Source: a bacterium
GTDB lineage: Bacteria > Electryoneota > Electryoneia > Electryoneales > Electryoneaceae
Direction: 5' to 3'
Length of the DNA stretch: 64,000 bases
Assembly (NCBI GenBank): GCA_020444425.1
Contig: JAHLLB010000001.1
Location: forward strand, 202,938 to 266,937
In this document: positions 44,754 through 53,182 of the stretch, piece by piece
Layout of the letters: each line of letters begins with the position of its first letter
Numbering within the stretch: position 1 is the stretch's first letter
Position numbers and translations under genes: made by a program
Notes under the pieces: model-generated
What the model was told of the DNA's origin: nothing
Database searches by the model: none
What the model saw: the letters and a program-made list of their open reading frames with translations, nothing else

Positions 44754-45874
44754 CAGCGGTTCTCCCGGTGAATGACCCGTGCGGCGACATGCAGATCGTT
44801 GCCAATCTTGCGCCACTGCATCGGCGCGAGACGGATCGCGTCATGCACCTTCAGAATGCCCAGGTCGCTGATCGCTTCGATACCGGTTCCGATGAACATC
44901 GGTGCGACCACCACCTCCACTTTGTCGACCAGATCGAGGTCGAGGAACGACGTCCAGATCCGGCTGCCACCCTCCACCAGCAACGATCCGACACCCAGCT
45001 CGCTGATGATGTTGTGAACTTCACGCAGATCGACGCGACCATTGCCATCCGGATCAGTATGAAACAGCGACACGTTTGGATTGTTCGCCCAGTCGGGCAC
45101 CGGCGCATCCTTTAGGCCGAAGACCCAGGTCGGGGCGTCCTCCGGCGTGTTGATGATTTTCGAGTCTGGATCGATGCGGAACTGGCTGTCAATCACGATC
45201 CGCACCGGATTGCGGCCCGGAACGTGGCGTACGGTCAACTGGCAATCGTCCGCGGCGACTGTACCCGATCCGACCAGTACGGCGTCGTGCATCGCGCGTA
45301 ACAGGTGGGCGTAGCGCAGGCTCTGCTTTCCGGAAATCCACTGGCTGTGGCCGGTGATGGCGGCGATGCGGCCGTCCAGGGATTGAGCGATCTTAAGCGT
45401 GACCCATGTCCGGCCGGTTGCCGCTTTCTTCAGGTACGGCTGGTTGAGCAGTGCGGCTTCGTCCGCGAGCAGGCCGACCTCGACCGCCACGCCTGCGTCC
45501 AGCAGCTGTTGAAATCCCTTGCCGGACACTTTCGGATTCGGATCTTCAATCGCGGCAACGACGCGTGCGACGCCGGACTCGAGGATGCGCCTGGTGCAGG
45601 GCGGTGTTTTACCGTAATGACAACAGGGCTCGAGGTTGACGTACAACGTCGCGCCCTGGGCCAGCTTGCTGGCTTTTTTCAGCGCATGCACCTCGGCGTG
45701 CGGACCGCCGAACCGCCGGTGGTATCCTTCCCCGACGATGACACCGTCCCTGACCACCACTGCGCCAACCATCGGGTTCGGTGCAACCCAGGCCCGGCCG
45801 CGGCGCGCAAGCACGATTGCCCGCGCCATCATCTGCTCGTCGAATGTCTTTTCTTTCAGCGTAGAATCCCTCAC
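44753..45874 (-). CDS. ribD: Bifunctional riboflavin deaminase/reductase
   Basis: Up to 373 residues. The deaminase domain (about 15-150) has the zinc site HAEVHAL...EPCCHYGKTPPC; the reductase domain (about 155-370) has TLKIAQSLDGRIA and GSLLVEGGSRIWTSFL. It performs steps 2 and 3 of riboflavin synthesis. The GTG start at 45874 lies immediately behind the terminator T-tract of the riboswitch; an ATG at 45832 is an alternative that would better match E. coli RibD, whose N-terminus aligns with DEQMMARA. First gene of the riboflavin operon. Confidence 0.94.
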   Translation of the reverse strand: MRDSTLKEKTFDEQMMARAIVLARRGRAWVAPNPMVGAVVVRDGVIVGEGYHRRFGGPHAEVHALKKASKLAQGATLYVNLEPCCHYGKTPPCTRRILESGVARVVAAIEDPNPKVSGKGFQQLLDAGVAVEVGLLADEAALLNQPYLKKAATGRTWVTLKIAQSLDGRIAAITGHSQWISGKQSLRYAHLLRAMHDAVLVGSGTVAADDCQLTVRHVPGRNPVRIVIDSQFRIDPDSKIINTPEDAPTWVFGLKDAPVPDWANNPNVSLFHTDPDGNGRVDLREVHNIISELGVGSLLVEGGSRIWTSFLDLDLVDKVEVVVAPMFIGTGIEAISDLGILKVHDAIRLAPMQWRKIGNDLHVAARVIHRENR

Positions 45875-45881
45875 AAATACA

Positions 45882-45912
45882 AAAGCCCCAACGGTTTGCT
45901 ACCGTCGGGGCT
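45882..45912 (-). terminator. Riboswitch expression-platform terminator
   Basis: AGCCCCGACGGT-AGCAA-ACCGTTGGGGCTTTTG on the minus strand, a 12-bp stem with one mismatch and a T-tract, ending within ten bases of the ribD start. Formation is expected when FMN binds the aptamer. Confidence 0.88.
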
Positions 45913-45993
45913 GAGATGGACACAGACAGGGAGCCCGTCTCACATGGAGACGACCTCTCCACGCATCCCGAGAGATGCGTATCGTTGTGGTCC

Positions 45994-46009
45994 GGGGACA
46001 CGTGTCCCC
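45994..46009. repeat. Perfect 16-bp palindrome GGGGACACGTGTCCCC
   Basis: It lies one or two bases behind the P1 stem of the FMN aptamer and matches the outer arms of the GGGGACA hairpin elements fused head to head without a loop. A second hairpin, ACGCATC/GATGCGT (45961-45980), follows. Confidence 0.8.
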
Positions 46010-46010
46010 T

Positions 46011-46160
46011 GTCTTCTCCCATCCGGACTTTCACCGTCGGCACCGGAATTTCACCGGTCCAGCCTGTGGAGGGTTAACGAGCCACACTGGCTCTCGGGCT
46101 CCTCCATTCAGGGTCGCGGGCTTTCACCGCCGGTCTGGAATTGCACCAGGCCCCGAAGAC
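46011..46160 (-). ncRNA. FMN riboswitch (RFN element)
   Basis: Minus-strand reading gives P1 GTCTTC...GAAGAC closing the structure, the RFN consensus blocks CCGGCGGTGAAAGCCCGCGACCC, GGACCGGTGAAATTCCGGTGCCGACGGTGAAAGTCCGGATGGGAGAA, and variable P3-P5 arms (GAGGAGCCCGAGAGCCAGTGTGGCTC). It senses FMN and precedes ribD, with the terminator above as the switching element. Confidence 0.96.
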
Positions 46161-46166
46161 GTGAAA

Positions 46167-46196
46167 AATATAGCTGTGTTCAGGGTCACGGCGCAA
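46167..46196 (-). promoter_or_regulatory. Likely promoter of the riboflavin operon
   Basis: TTGCGC (46196-46191) and TATATT (46172-46167) with an 18-bp spacer on the minus strand. Transcription would start at about 46160, the first base of the riboswitch P1 stem. Confidence 0.7.
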
Positions 46197-46482
46197 TCCG
46201 CCGAGAGATACCATCTTTCGTGAAACTTGAGGCTCTTGTCATTTTCTTGGATCTCAAGAGTGTATACTTACAACCGACAAGAAAAAGTGAGCATCGGGTC
46301 TTGCTTGCCGGGAGCATGTAACGTACGTTCGGTGCGGCGTGGAAGGTGCACGGCTGAGGGGGACCCCACCTTCTTGTCTCACGGGATAGCAGATTGCTTC
46401 CATTTTCGGCTCACCCGGACTTGGATGCGGACTGCGAATCTGGTTAGCTTGGCCGTGTAGGCGCTGGAGGAGCATTGTTCAG

Positions 46483-47016
46483 ATGAGTAAAGTGAGTACC
46501 GCGACTTCAGTGGAACACACATCCTCAGAGCAGGATTCGGATGTGAAGGATTCGTCTTCCAGTCAGGCCAGCAGATCCTCGAACACAGATACTGTGTCTC
46601 GTCCAGGTAGCAACGGTCATACACCGGATAAGACGTTGGACAACAATTCCGCAACGGCATACATGCAGGTTTCCGGACCACAGCAACCCGGCCAGCCAAA
46701 GTTGATTGAGAAGGCCGGTAACATCTTCGGCACGTTCGGCAAGTTCATGTACAACGCGTTCAGTTTCGCCATGTACATGGTTGGCTTGTTCGGATTCCTC
46801 TGCGGTGCGTCAGTTCCGATCGTAACGCTGTGGTTCTTCCTAAACGTGGACGTCACCATCCGTTGGTGGCACATCATCCTCGGTGTCGGTGGCAACATCG
46901 GGATCTTCATTGTCTCGATGAACATGATCCGGGATCTGTATGTGCAACCGCTGATCGAAAAGATCGAAGCGGCCCAGTCCAAGGCGATGTGGGGCGAACG
47001 GCCGTCACGCTACTGA
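46483..47016 (+). CDS. Hypothetical membrane protein
   Basis: 177 residues, start ATG with GGAGGAG about ten bases upstream. The first 65 residues are Ser-, Thr- and Asp-rich and probably disordered. Two or three hydrophobic helices follow (about 88-112, MYNAFSFAMYMVGLFGFLCG and VPIVTLWFFL, and about 122-145, WWHIILGVGGNIGIFIVSM), then a short charged tail with LIEKIEAAQSKAMWG. No family recognised. Monocistronic, with its own terminator. Confidence 0.75.
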   Translation: MSKVSTATSVEHTSSEQDSDVKDSSSSQASRSSNTDTVSRPGSNGHTPDKTLDNNSATAYMQVSGPQQPGQPKLIEKAGNIFGTFGKFMYNAFSFAMYMVGLFGFLCGASVPIVTLWFFLNVDVTIRWWHIILGVGGNIGIFIVSMNMIRDLYVQPLIEKIEAAQSKAMWGERPSRY

Positions 47017-47042
47017 GATACGCCGGTTGTGAAACGACTTCG

Positions 47043-47068
47043 ACGCCCCTGCCGGGGCGTTTTCTTTT
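47043..47068 (+). terminator. Intrinsic terminator of the hypothetical membrane protein gene
   Basis: ACGCCCC-TGCC-GGGGCGT followed by TTTTCTTTT on the plus strand, 27 bp behind the stop codon. Confidence 0.9.
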
Positions 47069-47315
47069 GCCCTCCGGGATTCGGCGGGAGCGTGTTTTGA
47101 TGTGTACATTACCGTGCAGATGAGTTACGCATAAAGTGTTCCGAAACGAACGAGCCCTGTCTGTTCTCCGGGAATCTCGATTAATAGCGAGATCGGAGTG
47201 GAATTCCGGATCTGCTGGTGCTTATGTTAGGAACACTTAACTAGCTGAGAAGCATAACGATGTCCCGAGCCCCCCAATGGCACGGGCACTGATTTCTAAC
47301 GTGGAGATGCGCCCG

Positions 47316-47675
47316 ATGAAGAACGTATTTGTGCTCTTGCTCGCGATTGTGATGACTGGTGGACTGTTGGTTGGTGCGAATGCGGTGAACGCCGGAAACG
47401 CCGTGACCAAGGCGGACAACGGTAGTTGTTGCCCGTCCACGACCACGACGATTCAGAAAATGGACAGCGGACATTGCACGGGTGAAGCGATTCAGGCTCA
47501 GAAGACTGACGCCTGCTGCCCGGGTGAAGCTGCTCCGATCACGGCTGAGAAGGAATCCAGCTGCCACGACGACCTTCAGGTCAAGACCATCTCGGGTGAA
47601 GAGTGCCCGTCTGCGGGTCACTGCCCGGATTCCGGCAAGTCCCAGACGGCAAGCCCGAGCAAAAAGTCGATCTAA
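47316..47675 (+). CDS. Small cysteine-rich secreted protein
   Basis: 119 residues from the ATG at 47316 (GGAG ten bases upstream). A signal peptide (about 1-26, FVLLLAIVMTGGLLVGANA) is followed by a mature part with eight Cys in repeated small motifs: SCCPS, GHCTG, ACCPG, SCHDD, ECPSAGHCP. The CC-P repeats suggest metal binding or disulfide cross-links, but I recognise no family. Followed by two GC-rich terminators. Monocistronic. Confidence 0.7.
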   Translation: MKNVFVLLLAIVMTGGLLVGANAVNAGNAVTKADNGSCCPSTTTTIQKMDSGHCTGEAIQAQKTDACCPGEAAPITAEKESSCHDDLQVKTISGEECPSAGHCPDSGKSQTASPSKKSI

Positions 47676-47705
47676 CCCGATTGACGCACTGATTCTTGAG
47701 CTACC

Positions 47706-47730
47706 AAAGCCCCGCGATGCGGGGCTTTTT
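47706..47730 (+). terminator. Intrinsic terminator of the cysteine-rich protein gene
   Basis: AAAGCCCCGC-GAT-GCGGGGCTTT, 10-bp perfect stem, followed by TTCAG on the plus strand; the run is TTTTT. Confidence 0.9.
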
Positions 47731-47762
47731 CAGATCGTTGACAAACCCCGGATCGCCAGGGG

Positions 47763-47870
47763 TGTCATTCTGAGCGAAGCGAAGAAGGTCCAGCTTTGCT
47801 GCCAACCAATAATCCTAACCCATTGATAATCTGGATCTTCTTCACTTCTCTTCGTTCCGTTCAGAATGAC
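47763..47870. repeat. GTCATTCTGA inverted-repeat element, copy B
   Basis: About 108 bp from GTCATTCTGAGCGAAGCGAAGAAGGTCCAG to CTGGATCTTCTTCACTTCTCTTCG...TTCAGAATGAC. It lies between two near-identical terminators. Same family as copies A and C. Confidence 0.82.
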
Positions 47871-47925
47871 GCGACAGCCGAATTTTCCTTGAATCCCGAA
47901 CGTTGCCACTTTGTCAGCAGTCTGC

Positions 47926-47950
47926 AAAACCCCGCGATGCGGGGCTTTTT
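47926..47950. terminator. Second CCCCGCGATGCGGGG terminator
   Basis: ACCCCGC-GAT-GCGGGGCTTTTT; the same core as the terminator at 47706. On the minus strand GGGGTTTTGC follows the stem, so it can serve the minus-strand rluB gene ending at 47983 as well as plus-strand read-through. Confidence 0.75.
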
Positions 47951-47982
47951 GAGTCTCATGAAACTGGCCGGCAGTGCGACGT

Positions 47983-48723
47983 TCACTTGTTGAAGCTGGC
48001 GATTTCCTGTTTCGACAGCTTACGGTAGCCGGCGGGTTTGAGCGATCCCAGCTGGACGTCCCCGATCCGCACTCGCACCAGTTCCTTCACCTCGAGGTCA
48101 ATCGTATCCGCCAGGCGGCGAATGTGATTCTTGCGGCCTTCCTTGAGGATCACGCGCACATACGACCCCACCGGTTCCGCGCTTTCACAGCCAAACGTGC
48201 GGCCATCTTCCTCGAAGGTCGCGGTCGCGAGGCGTTTTGCGGACGGCGTCGGCCGGCTGCCCTTGAAGCGCACGAGGTACTCTTTCTCTTTCTCGAAGCT
48301 GGGGTGCATCACGTGGTTCGCCCAATCTCCATCGCTCGTGAGCAATAACAGGCCAGACGATGCCCGGTCGAGCCGTCCCGCAGGAAACAAACGGCGCTCA
48401 AACGGGATCACCGCCTGCAGCGTCTGCCCCTTCTCTTTCCCCTTGATGAAGGTTGAGAGCACGCCCGGCGGCTTGTGCAGTGCGAGGTAGATGTGCGCTT
48501 GTTCGCGGGGGATGATCTTGCCGTCCACTTCGATGCTCGCCTCGCCCGGATCGACCTTGCTGCCCAGTTCACGGACCGGTTTGCCATCGACGAGGACTCG
48601 CCCTTCGACCATCATCTGCTCGGCCTGGCGGCGGGACGCGACCCCTCGTTTCGAGAGCAGCGCGCTGAGCCGGATGAGGCCGTCATCGGGTTTCGATTTC
48701 GGTTTCGGTTTTTGTTTTGCCAT
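47983..48723 (-). CDS. rluB: Pseudouridine synthase of the RsuA/RluB family
   Basis: 246 residues. An N-terminal S4 domain (about 17-65, RLSALLSKRGVASRRQAEQMM) precedes the synthase domain with the catalytic Asp in FPAGRLDRASSGLLLLTSDG. A Lys/Pro-rich lead opens the chain. It modifies 23S or 16S rRNA uridine; RluB, RluE and RsuA cannot be separated with certainty. Last gene of the operon that starts at the YchF-like gene, 8 bp behind the hydrolase-like gene. Confidence 0.9.
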   Translation of the reverse strand: MAKQKPKPKSKPDDGLIRLSALLSKRGVASRRQAEQMMVEGRVLVDGKPVRELGSKVDPGEASIEVDGKIIPREQAHIYLALHKPPGVLSTFIKGKEKGQTLQAVIPFERRLFPAGRLDRASSGLLLLTSDGDWANHVMHPSFEKEKEYLVRFKGSRPTPSAKRLATATFEEDGRTFGCESAEPVGSYVRVILKEGRKNHIRRLADTIDLEVKELVRVRIGDVQLGSLKPAGYRKLSKQEIASFNK

Positions 48724-48731
48724 GCTGGAAA

Positions 48732-49520
48732 CTACTGCTCGGAGGCGAAGACTTGCTCGAGGAATTGGTCAATGGTCTCGCGGGCCTGTTCCGCGAGATC
48801 GGGATCGTACGCCGCGCCACGGACAGTCGTCGGAGCGTCCGGATCCATGAATCCGCGCTGGGCACGCCCATACACGACGAGTTCGTAATCCACCCCGCCC
48901 TCACGCATCTCGTCGATGAACTCGTGCAACTCAGATTTGCCGAGGTACGGGTCGGAGTCGGCATGCAGGACGAGGACCCGTCCTTGAATTTTGCGGCCAT
49001 CGCTGGCGGACGCCGGCTTGATCGAGGCGTTAATGGCGATGGTTCCGGCCAACCTCGCGCCGGTACGCGCGAGTTCGAGCGCGGCGGTTCCTCCGAACGC
49101 CTGTCCCATCACAGCGACCCGTTTCGCGTCCACGATCCAGTACTCTTTGGTGAAGGCGTCGAAGGAACGAAACGCGCGTTTTCGGAAGAAATCGCGGTCG
49201 GCGTACAACTCACGGGTGGCTTCCTTCGCCTGCTCGGCGTTGCGGGGACGAACGTCACGGCCAAACAGGTCGGCGACCATCACGATATAGCCCGCACCGG
49301 CATACTCACGGGCGAGCGCGATGTCCTTCGGTTGCGGACCGCGCCAGTCGTGGAAAATGATCAAGCCGGGGCGTTTGTTGTCGGCGGCATCATTGTAGAC
49401 GACGGTTGCTTCGAGCGGGACGCCGTTGTGGTCATACTCCAGCGGTTCTTCACGGATGGATGCGAAACCGGCCTGCGCGAGCAGGAGGAACAGGGTCGAA
49501 ACGATCAGCAGGTTGCGCAT
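48732..49520 (-). CDS. Secreted dienelactone-hydrolase-like protein lacking catalytic residues
   Basis: 262 residues with a signal peptide (about 1-20). The alpha/beta-hydrolase fold aligns well with dienelactone hydrolases over GLIIFHDWRGPQPKDIALAREYA, VADLFGRDVRP, RVAVMGQAFGGTAALELA and VLVLHADSDPY. The nucleophile elbow is GQAFGG where the family has G-x-C-F-G-G, and the catalytic His region reads YGRAQRGFMDPDA where the family has YGGAVHSFT; the Asp (ADSDPY) remains. So Cys becomes Ala and His becomes Arg, verified in the nucleotide sequence. Probably not a hydrolase; a binding role is possible. Between spoIID and rluB, 8-12 bp gaps. Confidence 0.85.
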   Translation of the reverse strand: MRNLLIVSTLFLLLAQAGFASIREEPLEYDHNGVPLEATVVYNDAADNKRPGLIIFHDWRGPQPKDIALAREYAGAGYIVMVADLFGRDVRPRNAEQAKEATRELYADRDFFRKRAFRSFDAFTKEYWIVDAKRVAVMGQAFGGTAALELARTGARLAGTIAINASIKPASASDGRKIQGRVLVLHADSDPYLGKSELHEFIDEMREGGVDYELVVYGRAQRGFMDPDAPTTVRGAAYDPDLAEQARETIDQFLEQVFASEQ

Positions 49521-49532
49521 GATGACGGCCAG

Positions 49533-51251
49533 TTACCAGATCTTGTCGATCTCGGCGCCGGTGTAAAAGCGCTTGAGGATTTCGTCGTAGCTCATGCCAT
49601 CCGCGGCCATCGCGCCGGTGGCGGTCTGGTCGAGGCCGACGCCGTGTCCGAATCCCGCGCCAATCAGGGTGAGTTCGACCGGTTCGCCCATGTCGCCCAT
49701 CACCATGTCAACGACAAAGCAAGAGCTGTACAACGCGCTTTCGCTCAGCGCACGGCGGATGTTCAGCTCACCGTGAATGATGTGGTTGCGATGGCTGCCG
49801 AGCAGTTCGAGTTCGACGATTCGTCCGGACACGCCTCGTTTGATCGGATGCACGGCGATCAGTGTGCCAATATCAAAGCCGAGCTTGCGCTTGAGGATAT
49901 CTTCCAGTTCACGTCTGGCGTACGATACTTCCCAGCGGAAATAGCGGGCATTGCGGTCGAGAATGTCGATCCCGGTGCCGCGCGGATTGGACCACGAAAC
50001 CGGGTGTGAGCGAATCCACTTGTTGACGTCGTCTTCGTTCGTCAAATCATACGTGAACTTCTTCGGATCCTTGACCACGGGAATGCCAGTCAGATATGGC
50101 ACCGCGGGCGGGTTCCAGAATTCCTGGCTTTCGGTGTGGCCGCCGCTATTTGCGCAGAAAAACGCCTCGCAGACAAGATCGCCGGATTTCAGAACCTGGC
50201 CTGCAGTTTCTACAACGGCGCGCGTGGTAATGTCGTGATGCCGCGTGGTTCCGGAATACACCTGGAAGGCGACCGTCGCCGGGAAATCCGCCGTGTCGGA
50301 CGCCGGTCGCGTAGACAGTGTCGAAACGGTGTAGCTGCGCGCCGCAACCGCCTGCGCCTTCAACGCTTCAAGCGGGTAGCTGTGATGCATCTCGGACGGA
50401 ATCACGCCCTTGAGGTATTCGTCCAAAGGCAGCTCGTTGATCGCCATCAGGTTGCCGGTGTTGCCGATCAATACTTCGAGCGCACCCTTGTAGGTACGAT
50501 CCTCAGTGTGTTCCCAGTGGAAGCCAACCCCGACCCGGATCGAATAAACCGTGATTTCGGCGTCGCCGTCCGGTTCAATTCGGAAGCCCTGCTTGACGAT
50601 GGCGGAACGATCATACTCGGAATCATAGACCTCGACGGTGCCTTGTGCCTTGGTGATGCGGTGGCGAAGCACGTGCGGTGTCCATGTGGTGTCAATATCA
50701 TACAGCGTGTCGATCATCGGCCGGGCATCACTCTCACGTTCGAACGCGCCGAGGATGACTCGCCAGACCTGGCCGTGATGGACGAGAGTGCCGCCGATTC
50801 TGATGTCGCGTCCGAGCGGAAGCACACGAGCCTGATGGCCCTTGCTGGTCAACAATTCAGCGATTTGCCGGGCTTCATCTTCATCGGCCAGTGTGTCAAC
50901 GAGGACGCTGTAGACGTACTTGGCGGGCTCGGATTGGTCAACCTTGCTGCGCCAGAGGAGGTCGGATTCAATGCCGGAGAAGATCTTTTCACCGGCGAGG
51001 TTGAAAATGCTGAAGGATCCGGAAATGCGGAAATCGACGTGGTTGTAGCGCTCGAGCAGACGCACGCGCACCGTGGGTTCGGCCGCCGTCTCGACTGCCG
51101 CATCAAGTTGCGTGGCATTGGAGTCGTGGTCCGGGGGAGAACTACCGGGTTGCTTTTTTGTCGACGCCATACTCGTCTCCAGCGCGAGGACCGTCCATAG
51201 CATCATGCATGCGAGCAGAGTGATGATAAACCGTTTGTCAAACAATCGCAT
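49533..51251 (-). CDS. SpoIID/LytB-type protein with SPOR-like domain
   Basis: About 572 residues from the ATG at 51251; the track form adds 32. An N-terminal signal anchor (about 7-27) precedes a SPOR-like repeat region that should bind denuded peptidoglycan (about 110-190, VYSVLVDTLADEDEARQIAELL and WRVILGAFERESDARPMID) and the SpoIID domain (about 270-560: ELPLDEYLKGVIPSEM, LKAQAVAARSYTV, CEAFFCANSGGHTE, GAGFGHGVGLDQTATGAMA). SpoIID-type enzymes are lytic transglycosylases acting on stem-less glycans. Non-sporulating diderms also carry them as division or amidase-linked factors. 12 bp from the next gene. Confidence 0.88.
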   Translation of the reverse strand: MRLFDKRFIITLLACMMLWTVLALETSMASTKKQPGSSPPDHDSNATQLDAAVETAAEPTVRVRLLERYNHVDFRISGSFSIFNLAGEKIFSGIESDLLWRSKVDQSEPAKYVYSVLVDTLADEDEARQIAELLTSKGHQARVLPLGRDIRIGGTLVHHGQVWRVILGAFERESDARPMIDTLYDIDTTWTPHVLRHRITKAQGTVEVYDSEYDRSAIVKQGFRIEPDGDAEITVYSIRVGVGFHWEHTEDRTYKGALEVLIGNTGNLMAINELPLDEYLKGVIPSEMHHSYPLEALKAQAVAARSYTVSTLSTRPASDTADFPATVAFQVYSGTTRHHDITTRAVVETAGQVLKSGDLVCEAFFCANSGGHTESQEFWNPPAVPYLTGIPVVKDPKKFTYDLTNEDDVNKWIRSHPVSWSNPRGTGIDILDRNARYFRWEVSYARRELEDILKRKLGFDIGTLIAVHPIKRGVSGRIVELELLGSHRNHIIHGELNIRRALSESALYSSCFVVDMVMGDMGEPVELTLIGAGFGHGVGLDQTATGAMAADGMSYDEILKRFYTGAEIDKIW

Positions 51252-51350
51252 GCGACCGAGGCTGTACTCTCCTGGTCTCACCGACGTGTGAACCCTCCCC
51301 CCGGATAGCCCCACACGTTGGAAAAGTGTGTATGTGGCATAAGCCACGTT

Positions 51351-52463
51351 CTACTCTTCGTTTTTGCGCGCGAGCCATCCTTTTTCGAGGAAGGCAGCGT
51401 GCAGAACGCGGACCGCTTCGTCCGCCTGATCCCGGGGCACGGCCAACCACAGCTCCGCCCCGGCGGAAACGATGCCCGCCACCGGAATGTTCGCGTCGAA
51501 CAAGGTAACCGTCACGCAACGGTGCAGACCCGGGGTGTTCTCTCGCGCTTGAACGATGGTCAGCCCGCTGTAAATGCCCTCCTCTTTCGAGGCGGAAACT
51601 TCCCAGCAGAGCCAGGTTCCATCGCTGTGAATCAGGCGTTCCAGCTTGTACGCATTTTCGGGTTCGACATCCTGACGCGTCAACTTCAACCCATCGCGCC
51701 GGGCAATGCCGACAATCGTCGGGCAACCGTAGGGGCGGTTCGTGATGATCGTCCCCACCTTGTCCGTGGTGGTCCTCCCGATACGCAAAGGTACTTGCTG
51801 CTCTCCTGCCAGTCGAGCCGCTTCGCTCTGGAGCACGCTGGAACCCCCACGCGCCATGCGTTGAGCGGTCTCATAGTCAATTTCGGACAACAATTGCGCC
51901 TGTTCGACGATATGTGGATCGGCAGTGAACATGCCGTCCACATCCTTCATCAGCTCGCAACGTTCGGCTCCGATCGCCTTCGCCAGTGCGATCGCGGTCA
52001 GGTCGCTGCCACCCCGGCCAAGGGTGGTGATTTCCTTATGGATGGACACACCCTGGAAGCCGGCGACAACAACGACCTGGTCGTTTTCCAGCGCTTCTAG
52101 CAGCCGCACCGGGCGAACATCGACAATATGCGCTTCGCCGTGGGCGGTATCTGTGATGATGCCCACTTGGCTTCCGGTGTAGCTCACCGCTTTGACACCC
52201 TCGGCGTCCAGCGCCATCGCCAGTAATGAACAGGAGATCCGCTCTCCCACGGACAGCAGCATGTCCATTTCACGTTTCGGCGGGTTCGGGTGCAACGTGT
52301 TCGCCAGTGAGATGAACTCGTCCGTTGTCGCAGCCATCGCGGAGACGACCACGACCACATCGTTGCCTTCCTTTTTCAAGTCGGCAATGTGTTTCGCGAC
52401 CAGCTTGATCTGCTCCGGCTGACGCAGACTCGAGCCACCGTATTTGCGAACGATGCGGCTCAT
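51351..52463 (-). CDS. lysC: Aspartate kinase
   Basis: 370 residues; phosphorylates aspartate at the head of the lysine/threonine/methionine branch. The N-terminal kinase domain has KYGGSS (family K-F/Y-GG-T/S-S), GFQGVSIHKEITTLGRGGSDLTA and DVDGMFTADPHIV. The C-terminal regulatory part is ACT-like (about 290-365). Overlaps dapB by 4 bp, placing it in the lysine operon. Shorter than the usual 400-450 residues, mostly in the regulatory part. Confidence 0.93.
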   Translation of the reverse strand: MSRIVRKYGGSSLRQPEQIKLVAKHIADLKKEGNDVVVVVSAMAATTDEFISLANTLHPNPPKREMDMLLSVGERISCSLLAMALDAEGVKAVSYTGSQVGIITDTAHGEAHIVDVRPVRLLEALENDQVVVVAGFQGVSIHKEITTLGRGGSDLTAIALAKAIGAERCELMKDVDGMFTADPHIVEQAQLLSEIDYETAQRMARGGSSVLQSEAARLAGEQQVPLRIGRTTTDKVGTIITNRPYGCPTIVGIARRDGLKLTRQDVEPENAYKLERLIHSDGTWLCWEVSASKEEGIYSGLTIVQARENTPGLHRCVTVTLFDANIPVAGIVSAGAELWLAVPRDQADEAVRVLHAAFLEKGWLARKNEE

Positions 52464-53173
52464 GCGTCCAACCCCAGCACATCCGCCATCGTGTATGCGC
52501 CGGACGTTTTGCCCTTCATGAAGCGAACGGCAGGCGCCACTCCGCGCGCGAGGGCGGAACGGGAGGTGGCACGGTGCACCAGCTCAAGCGTCTCCCCTTC
52601 CGCTGCAAAAATGACGTGATGTTCGCCAACAACCTCACCGATACGCTGCGAGGTCGTCTGCGATTCGGCTCCGACCGCGAGCAGCATCTCGTAGATCTTC
52701 TTCGCCGTGCCGGACGGTTGATCCAGCTTGTGCCGGTGGTGGACGTCGTGAATGCCGATATCGTAGTCTTTGAGCGCCTTTGCCGCACGGGTAGCGAGGT
52801 CGAAGAGAACGTTCATCCCCTGCGAGAGGTTCGGCGCGATCAGGTGGGCGTTGGTCAGGGAATTGAGTGTTGCCAGTTGGTCGTCGTTGAATCCGGTCGC
52901 ACCGATCACGATCGGGATACCGTGCTGCTGCGCGCGCAGCGCGTGCTCGACCGCCCCCTCGGCGAGGGTGACATCGACCCAGACATCGGCCTCGAATCCG
53001 GCGTCAGGCGAGTCCGCCTCGATGGTGCAGCCGGCAATGGTCTTTCCGGTGTTGGCGTCGATGTCGACGGCGTGCGCGACGACGATGTCGTCTTCTTTCG
53101 CCAGCGACGTCAGCACCTCGCTGCCCATTCGGCCCGCAGCACCAAACAGGCTGATCCGGATGGCTTCGCTCAT
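52460..53173 (-). CDS. dapB: 4-hydroxy-tetrahydrodipicolinate reductase
   Basis: 237 residues. Reduces the DapA product with NAD(P)H. Rossmann motif GAAGRMGSEV at the N-terminus, VWVDVTLAEGAVEHALRAQQHGIPIVIGATGF, and the catalytic HDVHHRHKLDQPSGTAKKI. Ten bp behind dapA, overlaps lysC by 4 bp. Confidence 0.95.
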   Translation of the reverse strand: MSEAIRISLFGAAGRMGSEVLTSLAKEDDIVVAHAVDIDANTGKTIAGCTIEADSPDAGFEADVWVDVTLAEGAVEHALRAQQHGIPIVIGATGFNDDQLATLNSLTNAHLIAPNLSQGMNVLFDLATRAAKALKDYDIGIHDVHHRHKLDQPSGTAKKIYEMLLAVGAESQTTSQRIGEVVGEHHVIFAAEGETLELVHRATSRSALARGVAPAVRFMKGKTSGAYTMADVLGLDA

Positions 53174-53182
53174 ACGTTTCCC

